Counted from the stretch's first letter, positions 53,534 through 62,034 are shown. The stretch: DNA of 64,000 nucleotides from an uncultured Prevotella sp. (GCA_946548065.1 CAMNPM010000002.1:1-64000), one strand, 5' to 3'. A program made the numbers and translations. The notes: generated by a model from the sequence alone, not told the origin.

Positions 53534-55614
53534 TCGGCAGAGGTAGTCTTCAGGTGAATACACATCATGGTGAGGTCGTCGTTCGGTTCTGCTCCTGCAC
53601 GATGACGCTCTATCTCGGCCGTCAGGGTGTCGATGACCTGGCGGGCCCTCTCGTAGTGTGTGCGCTGCAGGGTGGCCAGCAGCCGCTCGTCGCCATATTG
53701 CTGCTGCTGCGGGTCCTCGGCTTCGTTCAGGCCGTCGGTATAGATGAACAGCGGCCGCCCCTTGATGGTGGCCATCTCCTCGCCAACATAGTCTAACCCG
53801 GGCCACAGACCGATAGGAGCGTTGGGCTCCATCTCCATAAACTCGCCAGCCGCCTCTCCGCCGCCAATGACGGGCGGGTTGTGGCCTGCATTGCAATAGT
53901 CAAGATGCCCCGTCTGTAGGTCGAGCAGCCCTAAGAAGAGGGTGACGAACATGCCCTGCTCGTTGTCCTCAGTGAGGGCCGCATTCATGCGGTTGCAGAT
54001 GTCGGCTGGCTTCATGCCCTGTGTGGCGAGGGTGCGGAACAGTCGGGTTACCTGAGCCATGAACAGCGAGGCAGGAACTCCCTTGCCGCTGACATCGCCC
54101 ACACAGAAATACAGCTTGTCGTCCTGCAGCACATAGCCATACAGGTCGCCCCCCACCTCTTTTGCCGGTACCATCGAGGCATACATGTCAAGGTCGTCGC
54201 GCTGAGGAAACTCCTTGGGCACCATCGACATCTGTATGTCGCGCGCAATGCGCAGCTCGCTCTCTATACGCTCCTTGGCCGTGGTGGTCTCCTCCAGCCG
54301 GTCGTAGGCATCCAGCAGCTTGTGGTGCTCGTTCTCCAGTCGGACGGCGGCACGGTGGCGGAAGAAGATGAAGATGACGAGGGCCAGCACCACGATGGCG
54401 GCAACAATAGAGGTGGTCACCAGCCGCTGCTGCGAGATGGCAGCCTTCTGCTCGGCTATCTGATGGTCTTTCTCCTGTGTCTCATAGATGGCCGACAGCT
54501 CTGCCGCCTCGTCCTTCTTCTGCCTGGCTATCGCAGAGTCGAGGGCGTCCACCATGCGCAGTCCGACGGCCACAGCCGTGTCCTTGTAGCCAGCACCGGC
54601 ATTGGCGCGAAACTTCGGGAACACATACTGTTGGATGATGTCGAGCGTGGGCTTGCCCACTCTCTGGGCTATCTCGTTCTCAATGTCGGCATAGGCCCCT
54701 GCGGCCTCGGCATAGCGCCCCGCGGCAATCAGGTATTCGCCTGGCGCATGGTGCCAGCCCTTCTGGTAGGCCTCCGACTGCTGATAGCGCACGAACGTCT
54801 CCTCGGCCTCCTTCTTCTTGCCCTGTCCCAGCAGGATGCAGGCCAGGCAGTTGAGGCGGCGGGCCTCCTGGAGTGCCAGCACACGCTGGTTGGCATTCGG
54901 GTTTTGGCGATAGGCCTGCAACATCGAGTCTACACACGCCGACCAGTGCAGCGCCTTGTCGTAGCGACGGGCATCCATGCAGAAGAGCGTGGTGTTGTTG
55001 AGGATGATGAGGGCATTTTCGATGGCATACTGCGACGTGTCTGTCGCTACGGCCTTCTTCATGTAGTCGTACGACTCCTCGAAACAACGGTCGGCCTCTG
55101 CGTTGCGGTTCATCTTCTGATGGCAAATGCCCATGTCGCCCATGTGGATGCCAATGCTGGTGTAGCTGGCCACACCCGACTGCTTCATCCTGGCTACGGC
55201 AGGAATGGCCACGCGCAGTGCCCCCTCGAAGTCGTGCTTCGCCTGCAGCCAGTTGGCCAGGTAAGCCACTGCCTTGTAGTAGGCTCTCTCCTCGGCCTTG
55301 CCCTTGATGTCGGTGCCCACGGCCGTTTTCCAGTAGTCCTCGCTCTGGCGCTGCTCCTTCAACTGTCTGCAGACATTGCCACGCTCGTAGTTGGCACGTA
55401 TCGGCCCTATGCCGCCAGCCCGTTCTATGCTGTCTATGACATAGAAAGCCCGCTCCTTGTCAGCGGTGCTCTTGGCAAGCCATATCAGTGAGTCGTTGTG
55501 TAGTGCTTGTAGGGAATCAGCCTCTGGCGTTGCTGTGGCTGCCGGGTCCCTCCCGCATCCCGACAGGACGAAGGACATCAACATCAGGACTGTAAGGCTA
55601 ATGGTTGTTCTCAT
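53530..55614 (-). CDS. TPR lipoprotein with SpoIIE-type phosphatase domain
   Basis: A 694-residue lipoprotein (lipobox VLSGC). The first 390 residues are helical, TPR-like, and lie outside the inner membrane; a helix (about 398-418) crosses the membrane. A cytoplasmic coiled segment (LENEHHKLLDAYDRLEETTTAKERIESEL) leads into a PP2C/SpoIIE domain with GGDLYGYVLQDDKLYFCVGDVSGKG, DICNRMNAALTEDNEQGMFVTLF and YTDGLNEAEDP. It would dephosphorylate a Ser/Thr partner, such as an anti-sigma-factor antagonist. No such partner is encoded nearby. Translationally coupled to recG. Confidence 0.85.
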   Translation of the reverse strand: MRTTISLTVLMLMSFVLSGCGRDPAATATPEADSLQALHNDSLIWLAKSTADKERAFYVIDSIERAGGIGPIRANYERGNVCRQLKEQRQSEDYWKTAVGTDIKGKAEERAYYKAVAYLANWLQAKHDFEGALRVAIPAVARMKQSGVASYTSIGIHMGDMGICHQKMNRNAEADRCFEESYDYMKKAVATDTSQYAIENALIILNNTTLFCMDARRYDKALHWSACVDSMLQAYRQNPNANQRVLALQEARRLNCLACILLGQGKKKEAEETFVRYQQSEAYQKGWHHAPGEYLIAAGRYAEAAGAYADIENEIAQRVGKPTLDIIQQYVFPKFRANAGAGYKDTAVAVGLRMVDALDSAIARQKKDEAAELSAIYETQEKDHQIAEQKAAISQQRLVTTSIVAAIVVLALVIFIFFRHRAAVRLENEHHKLLDAYDRLEETTTAKERIESELRIARDIQMSMVPKEFPQRDDLDMYASMVPAKEVGGDLYGYVLQDDKLYFCVGDVSGKGVPASLFMAQVTRLFRTLATQGMKPADICNRMNAALTEDNEQGMFVTLFLGLLDLQTGHLDYCNAGHNPPVIGGGEAAGEFMEMEPNAPIGLWPGLDYVGEEMATIKGRPLFIYTDGLNEAEDPQQQQYGDERLLATLQRTHYERARQVIDTLTAEIERHRAGAEPNDDLTMMCIHLKTTSAE

Positions 55615-55651
55615 CTCTTAAGTCTATTTGATTTTCTGGCTATTGGGTTGT

Positions 55652-56353
55652 TCAAATGAGTACCTCGGCTATCTTGAGGTCGAAGGGGGTGGTCAGCTTG
55701 ATGTTCTCGCGGTTGCCCTCGACGAGGGTGATGTCGAAGCGGAAAGCTTCGACCACACTGGCATCGTCGGTGAAGGCCTCGCTGTAGGGCTGGCGGTTGG
55801 CAGCTTTCAGTAGCTGGATGTCGAAGCACTGGGGGGTCTGCACCAAGCGGTATTCGCCTCGGGGCTTGGTGCCTTCCGCTATATGGCGCAGCGTCTCGAC
55901 GACGGGGATGACGGGAATGACGGCTTTTTTCTCGCGGGCTGTCTCGTAGCAACGGCGGATGACGTCTATCGAGGGGAAGGGGCGCACACCGTCGTGTACA
56001 CCCACCACCCCTTCTGCATCGTCAGGGATAAGGGCCAGTCCGTTCTGTACGCTATGGAAGCGCGTCTCGCCACCGCTGGCCAAAAGGTAGGAACCGCCAC
56101 TGTCCAAAAGGTAGGAGCCGCCGCCCGCCTCCTCAGCAGGAAGGGGGAAACGATACTGCTGGCACAGCTGTCGCCAGTAGTCCTGCTGGGCTTTGGGCAG
56201 CACGAGGATGATCTGCAGGGTGGGGGAGTACTCGCGGAAGCGCTCTATGGTCCGCATCAGCACCGGACGCCCGCCAATGGGTAGGAATTGTTTGGGGATG
56301 TCGCTTCCCATGCGCAGCCCCTTGCCCCCGGCAACGATGATGACATAGTCCAT
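55652..56353 (-). CDS. ispD: 2-C-methyl-D-erythritol 4-phosphate cytidylyltransferase
   Basis: A 233-residue enzyme of the MEP isoprenoid pathway. The opening [29 protein letters not shown] is diagnostic and VHDGVRPF marks the substrate site. Residues about 80-105 contain an insert with two GGSYLL[D/A]S units that most family members lack; it comes from a 24-bp tandem duplication. The stop is 37 bp upstream of the phosphatase start and the start overlaps the DJ-1 gene by one base. Confidence 0.92.
   Translation of the reverse strand: MDYVIIVAGGKGLRMGSDIPKQFLPIGGRPVLMRTIERFREYSPTLQIILVLPKAQQDYWRQLCQQYRFPLPAEEAGGGSYLLDSGGSYLLASGGETRFHSVQNGLALIPDDAEGVVGVHDGVRPFPSIDVIRRCYETAREKKAVIPVIPVVETLRHIAEGTKPRGEYRLVQTPQCFDIQLLKAANRQPYSEAFTDDASVVEAFRFDITLVEGNRENIKLTTPFDLKIAEVLI
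56078..56125 (-). repeat. 24-bp imperfect tandem duplication in ispD
   Basis: Two adjacent 24-nt units sharing TCCTACCTTTTGG encode GGSYLLDS and GGSYLLAS. The frame is kept. Confidence 0.8.
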
Positions 56354-56922
56354 CAGGCCATCAAGTGTTTGTAGCGCATGCCCTCGGCTATCTGGTCGCT
56401 GGTCTTCTTGTCTGCCAGCTGGCTAAGCAGCTCGTAGGCGAAGGGAAATGCAGCGGCAGGTCCCTCGCCCGTGGTGATGTTGCCGTCGACGGTGACCAGG
56501 TCGCCAGTATATTTAGCACTGTTTTCAGCCAGAGCCTGCTCGAAGCCCGGATAGCAGGTAGCCTTCTTGCCGTCGAGGATGCCAAGGGGAGCCAGCACCA
56601 CAGCTGGTGAGGCACAGATGGCAGCCACCTTGCGGCCAGCAGCGGCCTGGTCGACAATAGCCTTGCACACGCCTTTGTGGGCGAACAGGTTGGACGCTCC
56701 GGGCATTCCGCCGGGCAGGAACAGCAGGTCGGCATCCGAGAAGTCGCCTTGCTCGAACATGATGTCGGCCTCGATGTTGACACCATGTGCTGTCTGTACC
56801 AGCGGGAAGTCGCTGATGCTCACTGTTGTTACGTCTACTCCTCCGCGACGCAGCACGTCGATGGGAATCAGGGCCTCGACATCCTCGAAGCCGTCAGCTA
56901 AGAATACATATACCTTTTTCAT
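56353..56922 (-). CDS. DJ-1/PfpI family protein (YajL-like)
   Basis: A 189-residue protein of the DJ-1/ThiJ/PfpI family. The nucleophile Cys is in [14 protein letters not shown], and the acidic partner and the elbow [24 protein letters not shown] match YajL-type members. Proposed roles include protein deglycation or redox protection; the exact reaction is debated for the family. It overlaps ispD by one base, so the two are coupled. Promoter not evident. Confidence 0.88.
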   Translation of the reverse strand: MKKVYVFLADGFEDVEALIPIDVLRRGGVDVTTVSISDFPLVQTAHGVNIEADIMFEQGDFSDADLLFLPGGMPGASNLFAHKGVCKAIVDQAAAGRKVAAICASPAVVLAPLGILDGKKATCYPGFEQALAENSAKYTGDLVTVDGNITTGEGPAAAFPFAYELLSQLADKKTSDQIAEGMRYKHLMA

Positions 56923-56964
56923 TTACTATTTACTATATTACTATTTACAATTTATTATTTATAT

Positions 56965-57678
56965 TTATTTCAGACAATTCAGATACTGGCGGATGGTCTC
57001 CTTGAGGCCCAGGTAGAGGGCGTCGCAGATGAGGGCGTGTCCGATGCTGACCTCGTCGGTCCAGGGTATCTGCTGGTGGTAGTAGGCCAGGTTCTCGAGC
57101 GACAGGTCGTGGCCTGCGTTCAGTCCCAGGCCCACGCGGCGGGCCTCCTCGGCAGCTGCTACGAAGGGGGCAATGGCCTGCTCGCGGTTCTGGGCATAGC
57201 CCGAGGCGTAGGGTTCCGTATACAGCTCCACGCGGTCGGCTCCGCACACCTTGGCACCCTCCACCATCCGTGGGTCGGCATCGACGAAGATGCTGACGCG
57301 GATGCCGGCCTCCTTGAACGTGCGGCAGATGTCCGTCAGGAACGGACGGTTCTCCAGCGTGTCCCATCCGTGGTTCGAGGTAATCTGGTCGTGGCTGTCG
57401 GGCACCAGCGTCACCTGGGTGGGCCTGACCTCCAGCACCAGCTTGGTGAACGAGTCGATGGGGTTGCCCTCGATGTTGAACTCCGTCTGTATCTGGGGCC
57501 TCAGGTCGCGCACGTCCTGGTAGCGTATGTGGCGCTCGTCAGGACGGGGGTGGACGGTGACGCCTTGTGCGCCAAATGTTTCTACGTCGTGAGCCACCTT
57601 CAGCACGTTGGGGTTGTTGCCACCTCTGGCATTGCGCAGCGTGGCCACCTTATTGATATTTACACTTAACTTTGTCAT
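56965..57678 (-). CDS. pdxJ: Pyridoxine 5'-phosphate synthase
   Basis: A 237-residue enzyme that condenses 1-deoxyxylulose 5-phosphate and 3-amino-2-oxopropyl phosphate to make pyridoxine phosphate. The opening LSVNINKVATLRNARGG, then HPRPDERHIRYQDV, PTQVTLVPDS and AGHDLSLENL are family signatures. I chose the ATG at 57678 (MTKLSVNINK) because the track start at 57786 is upstream of the promoter. It shares its divergent promoter zone with nadK. Confidence 0.95.
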   Translation of the reverse strand: MTKLSVNINKVATLRNARGGNNPNVLKVAHDVETFGAQGVTVHPRPDERHIRYQDVRDLRPQIQTEFNIEGNPIDSFTKLVLEVRPTQVTLVPDSHDQITSNHGWDTLENRPFLTDICRTFKEAGIRVSIFVDADPRMVEGAKVCGADRVELYTEPYASGYAQNREQAIAPFVAAAEEARRVGLGLNAGHDLSLENLAYYHQQIPWTDEVSIGHALICDALYLGLKETIRQYLNCLK

Positions 57679-57717
57679 TTTTTCGTGTCGTTTTATTACT
57701 TTTACACTAAGATTTAT

Positions 57718-57725
57718 TATCTTTG
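57718..57725 (+). promoter_or_regulatory. -7 element towards nadK
   Basis: TATCTTTG on the plus strand; no clean -33 element. It faces the pdxJ -7 element 6 bp away. Confidence 0.5.
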
Positions 57726-57731
57726 CAACGG

Positions 57732-57762
57732 CAAAGTTACGAAAAGTCGAGCGAAATGCAAA
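57732..57762 (-). promoter_or_regulatory. Promoter of pdxJ
   Basis: Minus-strand TTTG (57759-57762) and TAACTTTG (57732-57739), spacing 19 nt. Transcription should start inside the plus-strand -7 element of nadK. Confidence 0.7.
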
Positions 57763-57810
57763 AGGAAATCGTATTTTTCTTTTCATTTCTGAGGCGAAGT
57801 GAGCTCAATA

Positions 57811-57855
57811 ATGGAAAAGATTAGTAGTCAACAACAAACAACAGAAAAGAAATGA
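57811..57855 (+). CDS. Candidate 14-residue upstream ORF of nadK
   Basis: ATG at 57811 opens MEKISSQQQTTEKK and ends with a TGA that overlaps the nadK ATG (ATGA at 57852-57855). A ribosome finishing this ORF could restart at nadK. No ribosome-binding site is obvious and the ORF may be chance. Confidence 0.35.
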   Translation: MEKISSQQQTTEKK

Positions 57856-58742
57856 TGACCGCACGAAAACTCAGGTTTGCTATTTTTGGCAACACCTACC
57901 AACCCAAGAAGTCTGTTTCGGCACAGAAGATACTGGCCTGTCTCTCCGAGCACAAGGCTGAGGTCTGCATAGAGCGGGCCTTCTATGAGTTCCTCACCGA
58001 CGTCCAGCAGTATGCCGTTGGCGATGTGCACCTATTCGACGATTCCCATTTCGATGCCGATTTTGCCATCTCGATGGGCGGCGACGGCACCTTCCTCCGG
58101 ACGGCCAGCATGGTGGGGCGAAAGGAAATTCCCATCCTGGGGGTCAATACCGGACGTCTGGGATTTCTGGCTGATATCAATGTGAACGACATCGAGCATA
58201 CGATAGAGGCTCTTTATCAGGAGGACTATAGTGTCGAGACACGGGCTGTCATCCAGGTGGAGACAGATGGCGAACCGCTGCAGGGCTATCCCTGCGCCCT
58301 GAACGACGTGGCTATCCTGAAGCGCGACAATGCCTCGATGATTACCATTCATGCCTGCATCAATGGCGAGACGCTGACCACCTATCAGGCTGACGGACTC
58401 ATCATGTCCACGCCTACAGGCTCCACTGCCTACTCGCTGTCTGTCGGAGGCCCCATCATCGTGCCTGGCACCCATGTGTTCTCCCTGACGGCCGTAGCCC
58501 CCCATTCGCTCAACGTGCGCCCCATCGTGTTCTCCGAGGATTCGGTTGTTGAGCTGACGGTGGAGACGCGCTCGCACAACTTCCTCGTGGCGCTCGACGG
58601 GCGCAGCGAGAAGCTGCCCGACTCCACGCGCCTCACCCTGCGCAAGGCTCCCTACCGCGTACAGGTCATCAAGCGCTCAGGCACCCGCTACTTCAGCACC
58701 CTGCGCGAGAAGATGATGTGGGGTGCCGACCAGCGACATTGA
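57852..58742 (+). CDS. nadK: NAD kinase
   Basis: A 296-residue enzyme that phosphorylates NAD to NADP. The GGDGTFLRTA motif (about residues 75-84) holds the catalytic Asp, followed by GVNTGRLGFLADI, NDVAILKRD and DGLIMSTPTGSTAYSLSVGGPI. The length is usual. ATG at 57852 or 57855 may be used. The leader carries a possible overlapping upstream ORF. No gene follows it closely; the next 370 bp are repeat-rich and gene-free. Confidence 0.95.
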   Translation: MMTARKLRFAIFGNTYQPKKSVSAQKILACLSEHKAEVCIERAFYEFLTDVQQYAVGDVHLFDDSHFDADFAISMGGDGTFLRTASMVGRKEIPILGVNTGRLGFLADINVNDIEHTIEALYQEDYSVETRAVIQVETDGEPLQGYPCALNDVAILKRDNASMITIHACINGETLTTYQADGLIMSTPTGSTAYSLSVGGPIIVPGTHVFSLTAVAPHSLNVRPIVFSEDSVVELTVETRSHNFLVALDGRSEKLPDSTRLTLRKAPYRVQVIKRSGTRYFSTLREKMMWGADQRH

Positions 58743-58786
58743 TTTTTTTGCATGCCTGTGGGTTTCTTTTCAGGCAGTGAGGGAAG

Positions 58787-58870
58787 TTATGTTTCCAACT
58801 TGGGTACTTATGTCTCCAAGTTGGGTACAGGTGTTTCTAAGTTGGGTACATATGTTTCCAACTTGGAAAC
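58787..58870 (+). repeat. Four 21-bp tandem repeats with internal palindromes
   Basis: Four contiguous 21-bp units (58787, 58808, 58829, 58850), consensus like TTATGTTTCCAAsTTGGGTAC. The core CCAA-C/G-TTGG is a palindrome; the last unit plus its flank forms ATGTTTCCAA-C-TTGGAAACAT, a perfect 10-bp inverted repeat. Twenty-one bp is two helical turns. Confidence 0.9.
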
Positions 58871-59024
58871 ATAAAATCCATAACTATCAAAATACTTTTT
58901 CCATTTGTGTTTGGGAAATGTTTCTCTCGTGCCAAGACGGTAGTTGCTTCGTGCCGAGCGTGCGTATATTTAATAAGGTGGGAATGTTAAAAGTGTGTTA
59001 ATTAGAAAAATAATGCCTGAAAAA

Positions 59025-59056
59025 TTTGGAGGGAACGTATATTTGTTGTACTTTTG
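59025..59056 (+). promoter_or_regulatory. Promoter of the ABC-GntR operon
   Basis: TTTG (59025-59028) and TACTTTTG (59049-59056), spacing 20 nt. The predicted start point lies inside the operator. Confidence 0.7.
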
Positions 59057-59058
59057 CA

Positions 59059-59080
59059 GTGTACTATTAAGGTAGTACAC
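59059..59080. promoter_or_regulatory. Palindromic operator, probable GntR site
   Basis: GTGTACTA and TAGTACAC form a perfect 8-bp inverted repeat with a 6-nt spacer, 2 nt downstream of the -7 element. Its position suits autorepression by the GntR protein encoded at the end of this operon. Confidence 0.65.
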
Positions 59081-59115
59081 CGAGAAAGATAATTTTCAAC
59101 CTAAATGATACGATT

Positions 59116-59931
59116 ATGATAGACGTTAAAAACATCAGTTTCAAGTATGCAGGCCAGAAGGAGTTGGTCTTCGATGATTTCAGTCTTCGGCTGGAGCAAA
59201 ACCGCATCTATGGTCTGCTGGGCAAGAATGGTACAGGCAAGTCGACCCTGCTCTATTTGATTTCCGGCCTGCTGCGCCCGAAGTCAGGTTCCGTCTCTTT
59301 CGACTCCGTCGCCACGTGCAAGCGACAGCCCGGCGTGCTGAGCGAGATGTTCCTCGTGCCTGAGGAGTTCGACCTGCCCGCTATGTCGCTCTCACAGTAT
59401 GTCAGCATCAACGAGCCCTTCTATCCGCGCTTCAGTCGCGAGGTGCTGGAGGCCTGTCTGAAGGACTTCGAACTCTCTACCGACCTGAAGCTGAACGCCC
59501 TGTCGATGGGGCAGAAGAAGAAAGTCTTCATGGCCTTCGCCCTGGCCACCAACACCCGTCTCCTGCTGATGGACGAGCCAACCAACGGGCTGGACATCCC
59601 CTCGAAGTCGCAGTTCCGCAAGGTCATTGCCCAGTATATGACGGAGGAGCGCACACTCATCATCTCCACCCATCAGGTACACGACGTGGAGCAGCTGTTG
59701 GACCATATCCTCATCCTCTCGCCGCAGAAACTGTTGCTCGACGCCTCGGTGCAGGAGATTCAGGAGAAGTATGCCTTCGAGTATCGCACCCCCGACCAGA
59801 TGCAGGACGTGCTCTACAGCGAGCCCTCGCTGCAGGGCAATGCCGTCATTGCTGCTCGCAAGGCCGATGATGCAGAGACACAGATTAACCTCGAACTGCT
59901 GTTCAACGCCGTCAACGAAGGCAAGATATAA
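59116..59931 (+). CDS. ABC transporter ATP-binding protein (YtrB-like)
   Basis: A 271-residue ATPase with Walker A GKNGTGKSTLL (about residues 37-47), a divergent signature LSMGQKKKVFMAFAL, and Walker B LLLMDEPTNGLD. The signature with MGQ in place of SGG occurs in several small exporter ATPases. The last 70 residues extend past the core. It is the first gene of a four-gene operon with two membrane proteins and a GntR regulator. Confidence 0.88.
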   Translation: MIDVKNISFKYAGQKELVFDDFSLRLEQNRIYGLLGKNGTGKSTLLYLISGLLRPKSGSVSFDSVATCKRQPGVLSEMFLVPEEFDLPAMSLSQYVSINEPFYPRFSREVLEACLKDFELSTDLKLNALSMGQKKKVFMAFALATNTRLLLMDEPTNGLDIPSKSQFRKVIAQYMTEERTLIISTHQVHDVEQLLDHILILSPQKLLLDASVQEIQEKYAFEYRTPDQMQDVLYSEPSLQGNAVIAARKADDAETQINLELLFNAVNEGKI

Positions 59932-59963
59932 GACTACGAATTACACTAATTATACGAATTGTT

Positions 59964-60743
59964 ATGATTCAGTTTAATATACAAAGATTCGGAAAACTGG
60001 CCCGCTGGTCGCTGGTCAACGACAAGAAGTACTTCATCAAGAGCTTCTTGCAGGTCTTTGCCATCCTGACGTTCCTCTTCCTGTTCTTCACATGGGTGAT
60101 GAACCGCGAGTCAGTGCGTAGCAGTATCAATGCCTATGAGACCTGCTCCATCGCCGTGATAATCCTGTTTGGAACCACCTTCGTGCTGGGCTCTTCCTTT
60201 ATGTTCTATAGTATGGAGGGCAAGCACGACATGCAGAACCTGATGATGCTGCCTGCCTCGAACTTCGAGAAATACCTGATGCGCTATGCCTCGTGGATTC
60301 TCCTGTTGCCCCTTTATCTGGTAGCTTTGTTGGGAGCCGACGCGTTGCAGTATGTCGTCAACCTGATGGTGGGTCACGAGTACGTCACCTTCGTCACCTC
60401 CACGTTGGTGGACAGCCTCAGTCGTTTGTTCCAACTGGAAGTACACAGCCATCTGCGCCATACGTTTCTGAACTCCCTGTTGTTGCTGGCCGTCTTGTTC
60501 CATTCGCTCTACGCCCTGGGAGCCACCTTCTTCCGCACCCGTAAGTTCAACTGGGTACCGACCACCCTCGTCATCATCCTGCTGAGTATCGTTCCTAACA
60601 CTCAGGTGTCTCCTGCGGAAGCAACGACAACAGATCTGCTCATCACCGACCTCGTGGCCCTCTGCTGGACCATTCTGAACTTCTGGTTGTCTTATAAACT
60701 CTTCTGCCGTCAGCAGGTTATTGGTAAATTCATTAATTGGTAA
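59964..60743 (+). CDS. ABC transporter membrane subunit 1
   Basis: A 259-residue protein with about six hydrophobic helices (for example FLQVFAILTFLFLFFTWVM, CSIAVIILFGTTFVLGSSFMFY, WILLLPLYLVALLGADALQ, LLAVLFHSLYALGATFF). It begins MIQFNIQRFGKLARWSLV, a pattern shared with the next gene, so the two are paralogs. After the second helix, MEGKHDMQNLMMLPASNFEKYLM matches the same position of subunit 2. No transported substrate can be read from the sequence. It follows the ATPase by 32 bp. Confidence 0.75.
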   Translation: MIQFNIQRFGKLARWSLVNDKKYFIKSFLQVFAILTFLFLFFTWVMNRESVRSSINAYETCSIAVIILFGTTFVLGSSFMFYSMEGKHDMQNLMMLPASNFEKYLMRYASWILLLPLYLVALLGADALQYVVNLMVGHEYVTFVTSTLVDSLSRLFQLEVHSHLRHTFLNSLLLLAVLFHSLYALGATFFRTRKFNWVPTTLVIILLSIVPNTQVSPAEATTTDLLITDLVALCWTILNFWLSYKLFCRQQVIGKFINW

Positions 60744-60747
60744 AGCT

Positions 60748-61635
60748 ATGAATACGTTTAGTTTCAATAGATTTGGAAAGACGCTCCGTTGGGTGTTGAG
60801 TGTCAATCAGCGTCGAATACTTTATGCTATAGCAGGCTCCGTCGTGGGTGTGTTTATGGCTGAAATGATACTGCTGAGGATGGGTGATATTTACAGTCCT
60901 CTCACCATGCTGCACTATTACGGACAGATAGGTGCCGCCCTCTTTGCATTGGTGTCGCTCATCATGGTCAGCACCATCCTGTCGAGTGTGAACGAGAAGC
61001 GCAAGCGTGAGGCTTTCCTCATGTTGCCGGCAAACAATCTCGAAAAATTCCTCGCCCTGATGACCTACACCTCCGTCGTCTGTGTGCTTGGTGTCTTCCT
61101 GGCGTTCGTCTTGGGCGACAGTCTTCGCATGGTGTGGTTCTGGATCAGTGGGCCGTACACAGAGGCGAAGGTTTCGTATATAGGCAATCCAACGGAATAC
61201 TATTACTGGTGGTCGTCGGCCATCCCCAAGATGATGGATAATCTGACGCCTCATATACTGGAGGCTGATTCCTGCAACTGGTTCTATCTGGTGATGTATA
61301 TCGTCGTGATTGCTGCCATTGCCGTGTGGACACATTCGCTCCTGATTATTGGAGGGACGTTGTTCCGCAAATATTCATTCGTCATATCTTGTCTGGTGTT
61401 CATCTTGTTCTGGGTGATTTTTGGAAAGACGATGCAATATTTCGAACTCTCTATGTTTACATCTAATTGGGAAGATGGTAAATACGTGTCTGGCGAGGTT
61501 GGCATCCCGGCCTATATTCTCGCAGTACTGCTCCCCCTGCTCGCTGTCTTCAACTACTGGGCTTCGTTCCACATCTTCAAGAACTTACAATTGATTACTA
61601 ATAAATGGTTGAACTATGACTTTCACAAACGATAA
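60748..61635 (+). CDS. ABC transporter membrane subunit 2
   Basis: A 295-residue paralog of subunit 1, starting MNTFSFNRFGKTLRWVL, with about six helices and the shared EKRKREAFLMLPANNLEKFLALM motif. The ATG at 60748 fits the shared N-terminus; the track start at 60721 lies before the previous stop. The end overlaps the GntR gene by 20 bp. Together with subunit 1 it probably forms a heterodimeric membrane part of the exporter. Confidence 0.75.
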   Translation: MNTFSFNRFGKTLRWVLSVNQRRILYAIAGSVVGVFMAEMILLRMGDIYSPLTMLHYYGQIGAALFALVSLIMVSTILSSVNEKRKREAFLMLPANNLEKFLALMTYTSVVCVLGVFLAFVLGDSLRMVWFWISGPYTEAKVSYIGNPTEYYYWWSSAIPKMMDNLTPHILEADSCNWFYLVMYIVVIAAIAVWTHSLLIIGGTLFRKYSFVISCLVFILFWVIFGKTMQYFELSMFTSNWEDGKYVSGEVGIPAYILAVLLPLLAVFNYWASFHIFKNLQLITNKWLNYDFHKR

Positions 61636-61963
61636 AGCAATCTACCTGCAGATGGCGGACCGCCTCTGTGACGAGATACTGGCAGGTACGTACAAGGAGG
61701 ACGACCGCATTCCAAGCGTCCGCGAGTATGCCGTCCTGTTACAGGTGAACACCAACACGGCTGTCAAGGCCTACGACGAGCTGGCTCGCGCGAACATTAT
61801 ATATAATAAGCGCGGACTGGGATACTTTGTCTCGCCAGGCGCCAAAGAGCAGATACTGACGGAGCGCCGTCGCGACTTCATGGACAACCGGCTGCCTGAA
61901 CTGTTCCGACAGATGCGCCTGCTGGGCATCGGAATCGAGGAAGTCTGCAAGGCCTGGGAGTAA
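61616..61963 (+). CDS. GntR-family regulator, YtrA type
   Basis: A 115-residue regulator with the N-terminal winged HTH (about 8-75: AIYLQMADRLCDEILAGTYKEDDRIPSVREYAVLLQVNTNTAVKAYDELARANII, then RGLGYFV) and only a short helical C-terminus for dimerisation, the YtrA subfamily layout. It is encoded with an ABC exporter as expected for that subfamily and overlaps subunit 2 by 20 bp. Expected to repress the operon from the palindrome at 59059-59080. Confidence 0.88.
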   Translation: MTFTNDKAIYLQMADRLCDEILAGTYKEDDRIPSVREYAVLLQVNTNTAVKAYDELARANIIYNKRGLGYFVSPGAKEQILTERRRDFMDNRLPELFRQMRLLGIGIEEVCKAWE

Positions 61964-62034
61964 TGATTTGCTTCAATCTCTTGGCAAAATGATAAAATGT
62001 CGTTAGAATATGCCGTACTTTGCAACTTTCTGAC

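Larger units (their letters stand above)
58743..59115. other. Gene-free interval with 21-bp tandem repeats
   Basis: A 373-bp gap. It holds a short TGCCTG/CAGGCA hairpin (58753-58776), the 4 x 21-bp repeat and, at the right end, the promoter and operator of the ABC operon. One plus-strand frame (58723-59001) stays open through the repeats but has no coding support. Confidence 0.7.

Noticed and set aside
53534-53896. N-terminal extension of recG in the ORF track
   Set aside because: The extra 121 residues are Arg/Ala-rich frame-shadow sequence of the phosphatase gene; the family N-terminus fits 53533.
58753-58776. Terminator of nadK
   Set aside because: The TGCCTG/CAGGCA hairpin has no T run after it on the plus strand; the T run lies before it.
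58723-59001. Plus-strand ORF translating the 21-bp repeats into a heptad pattern
   Set aside because: It starts inside nadK, has no promoter or ribosome-binding site, and its open state follows from the repeat length being a multiple of three.
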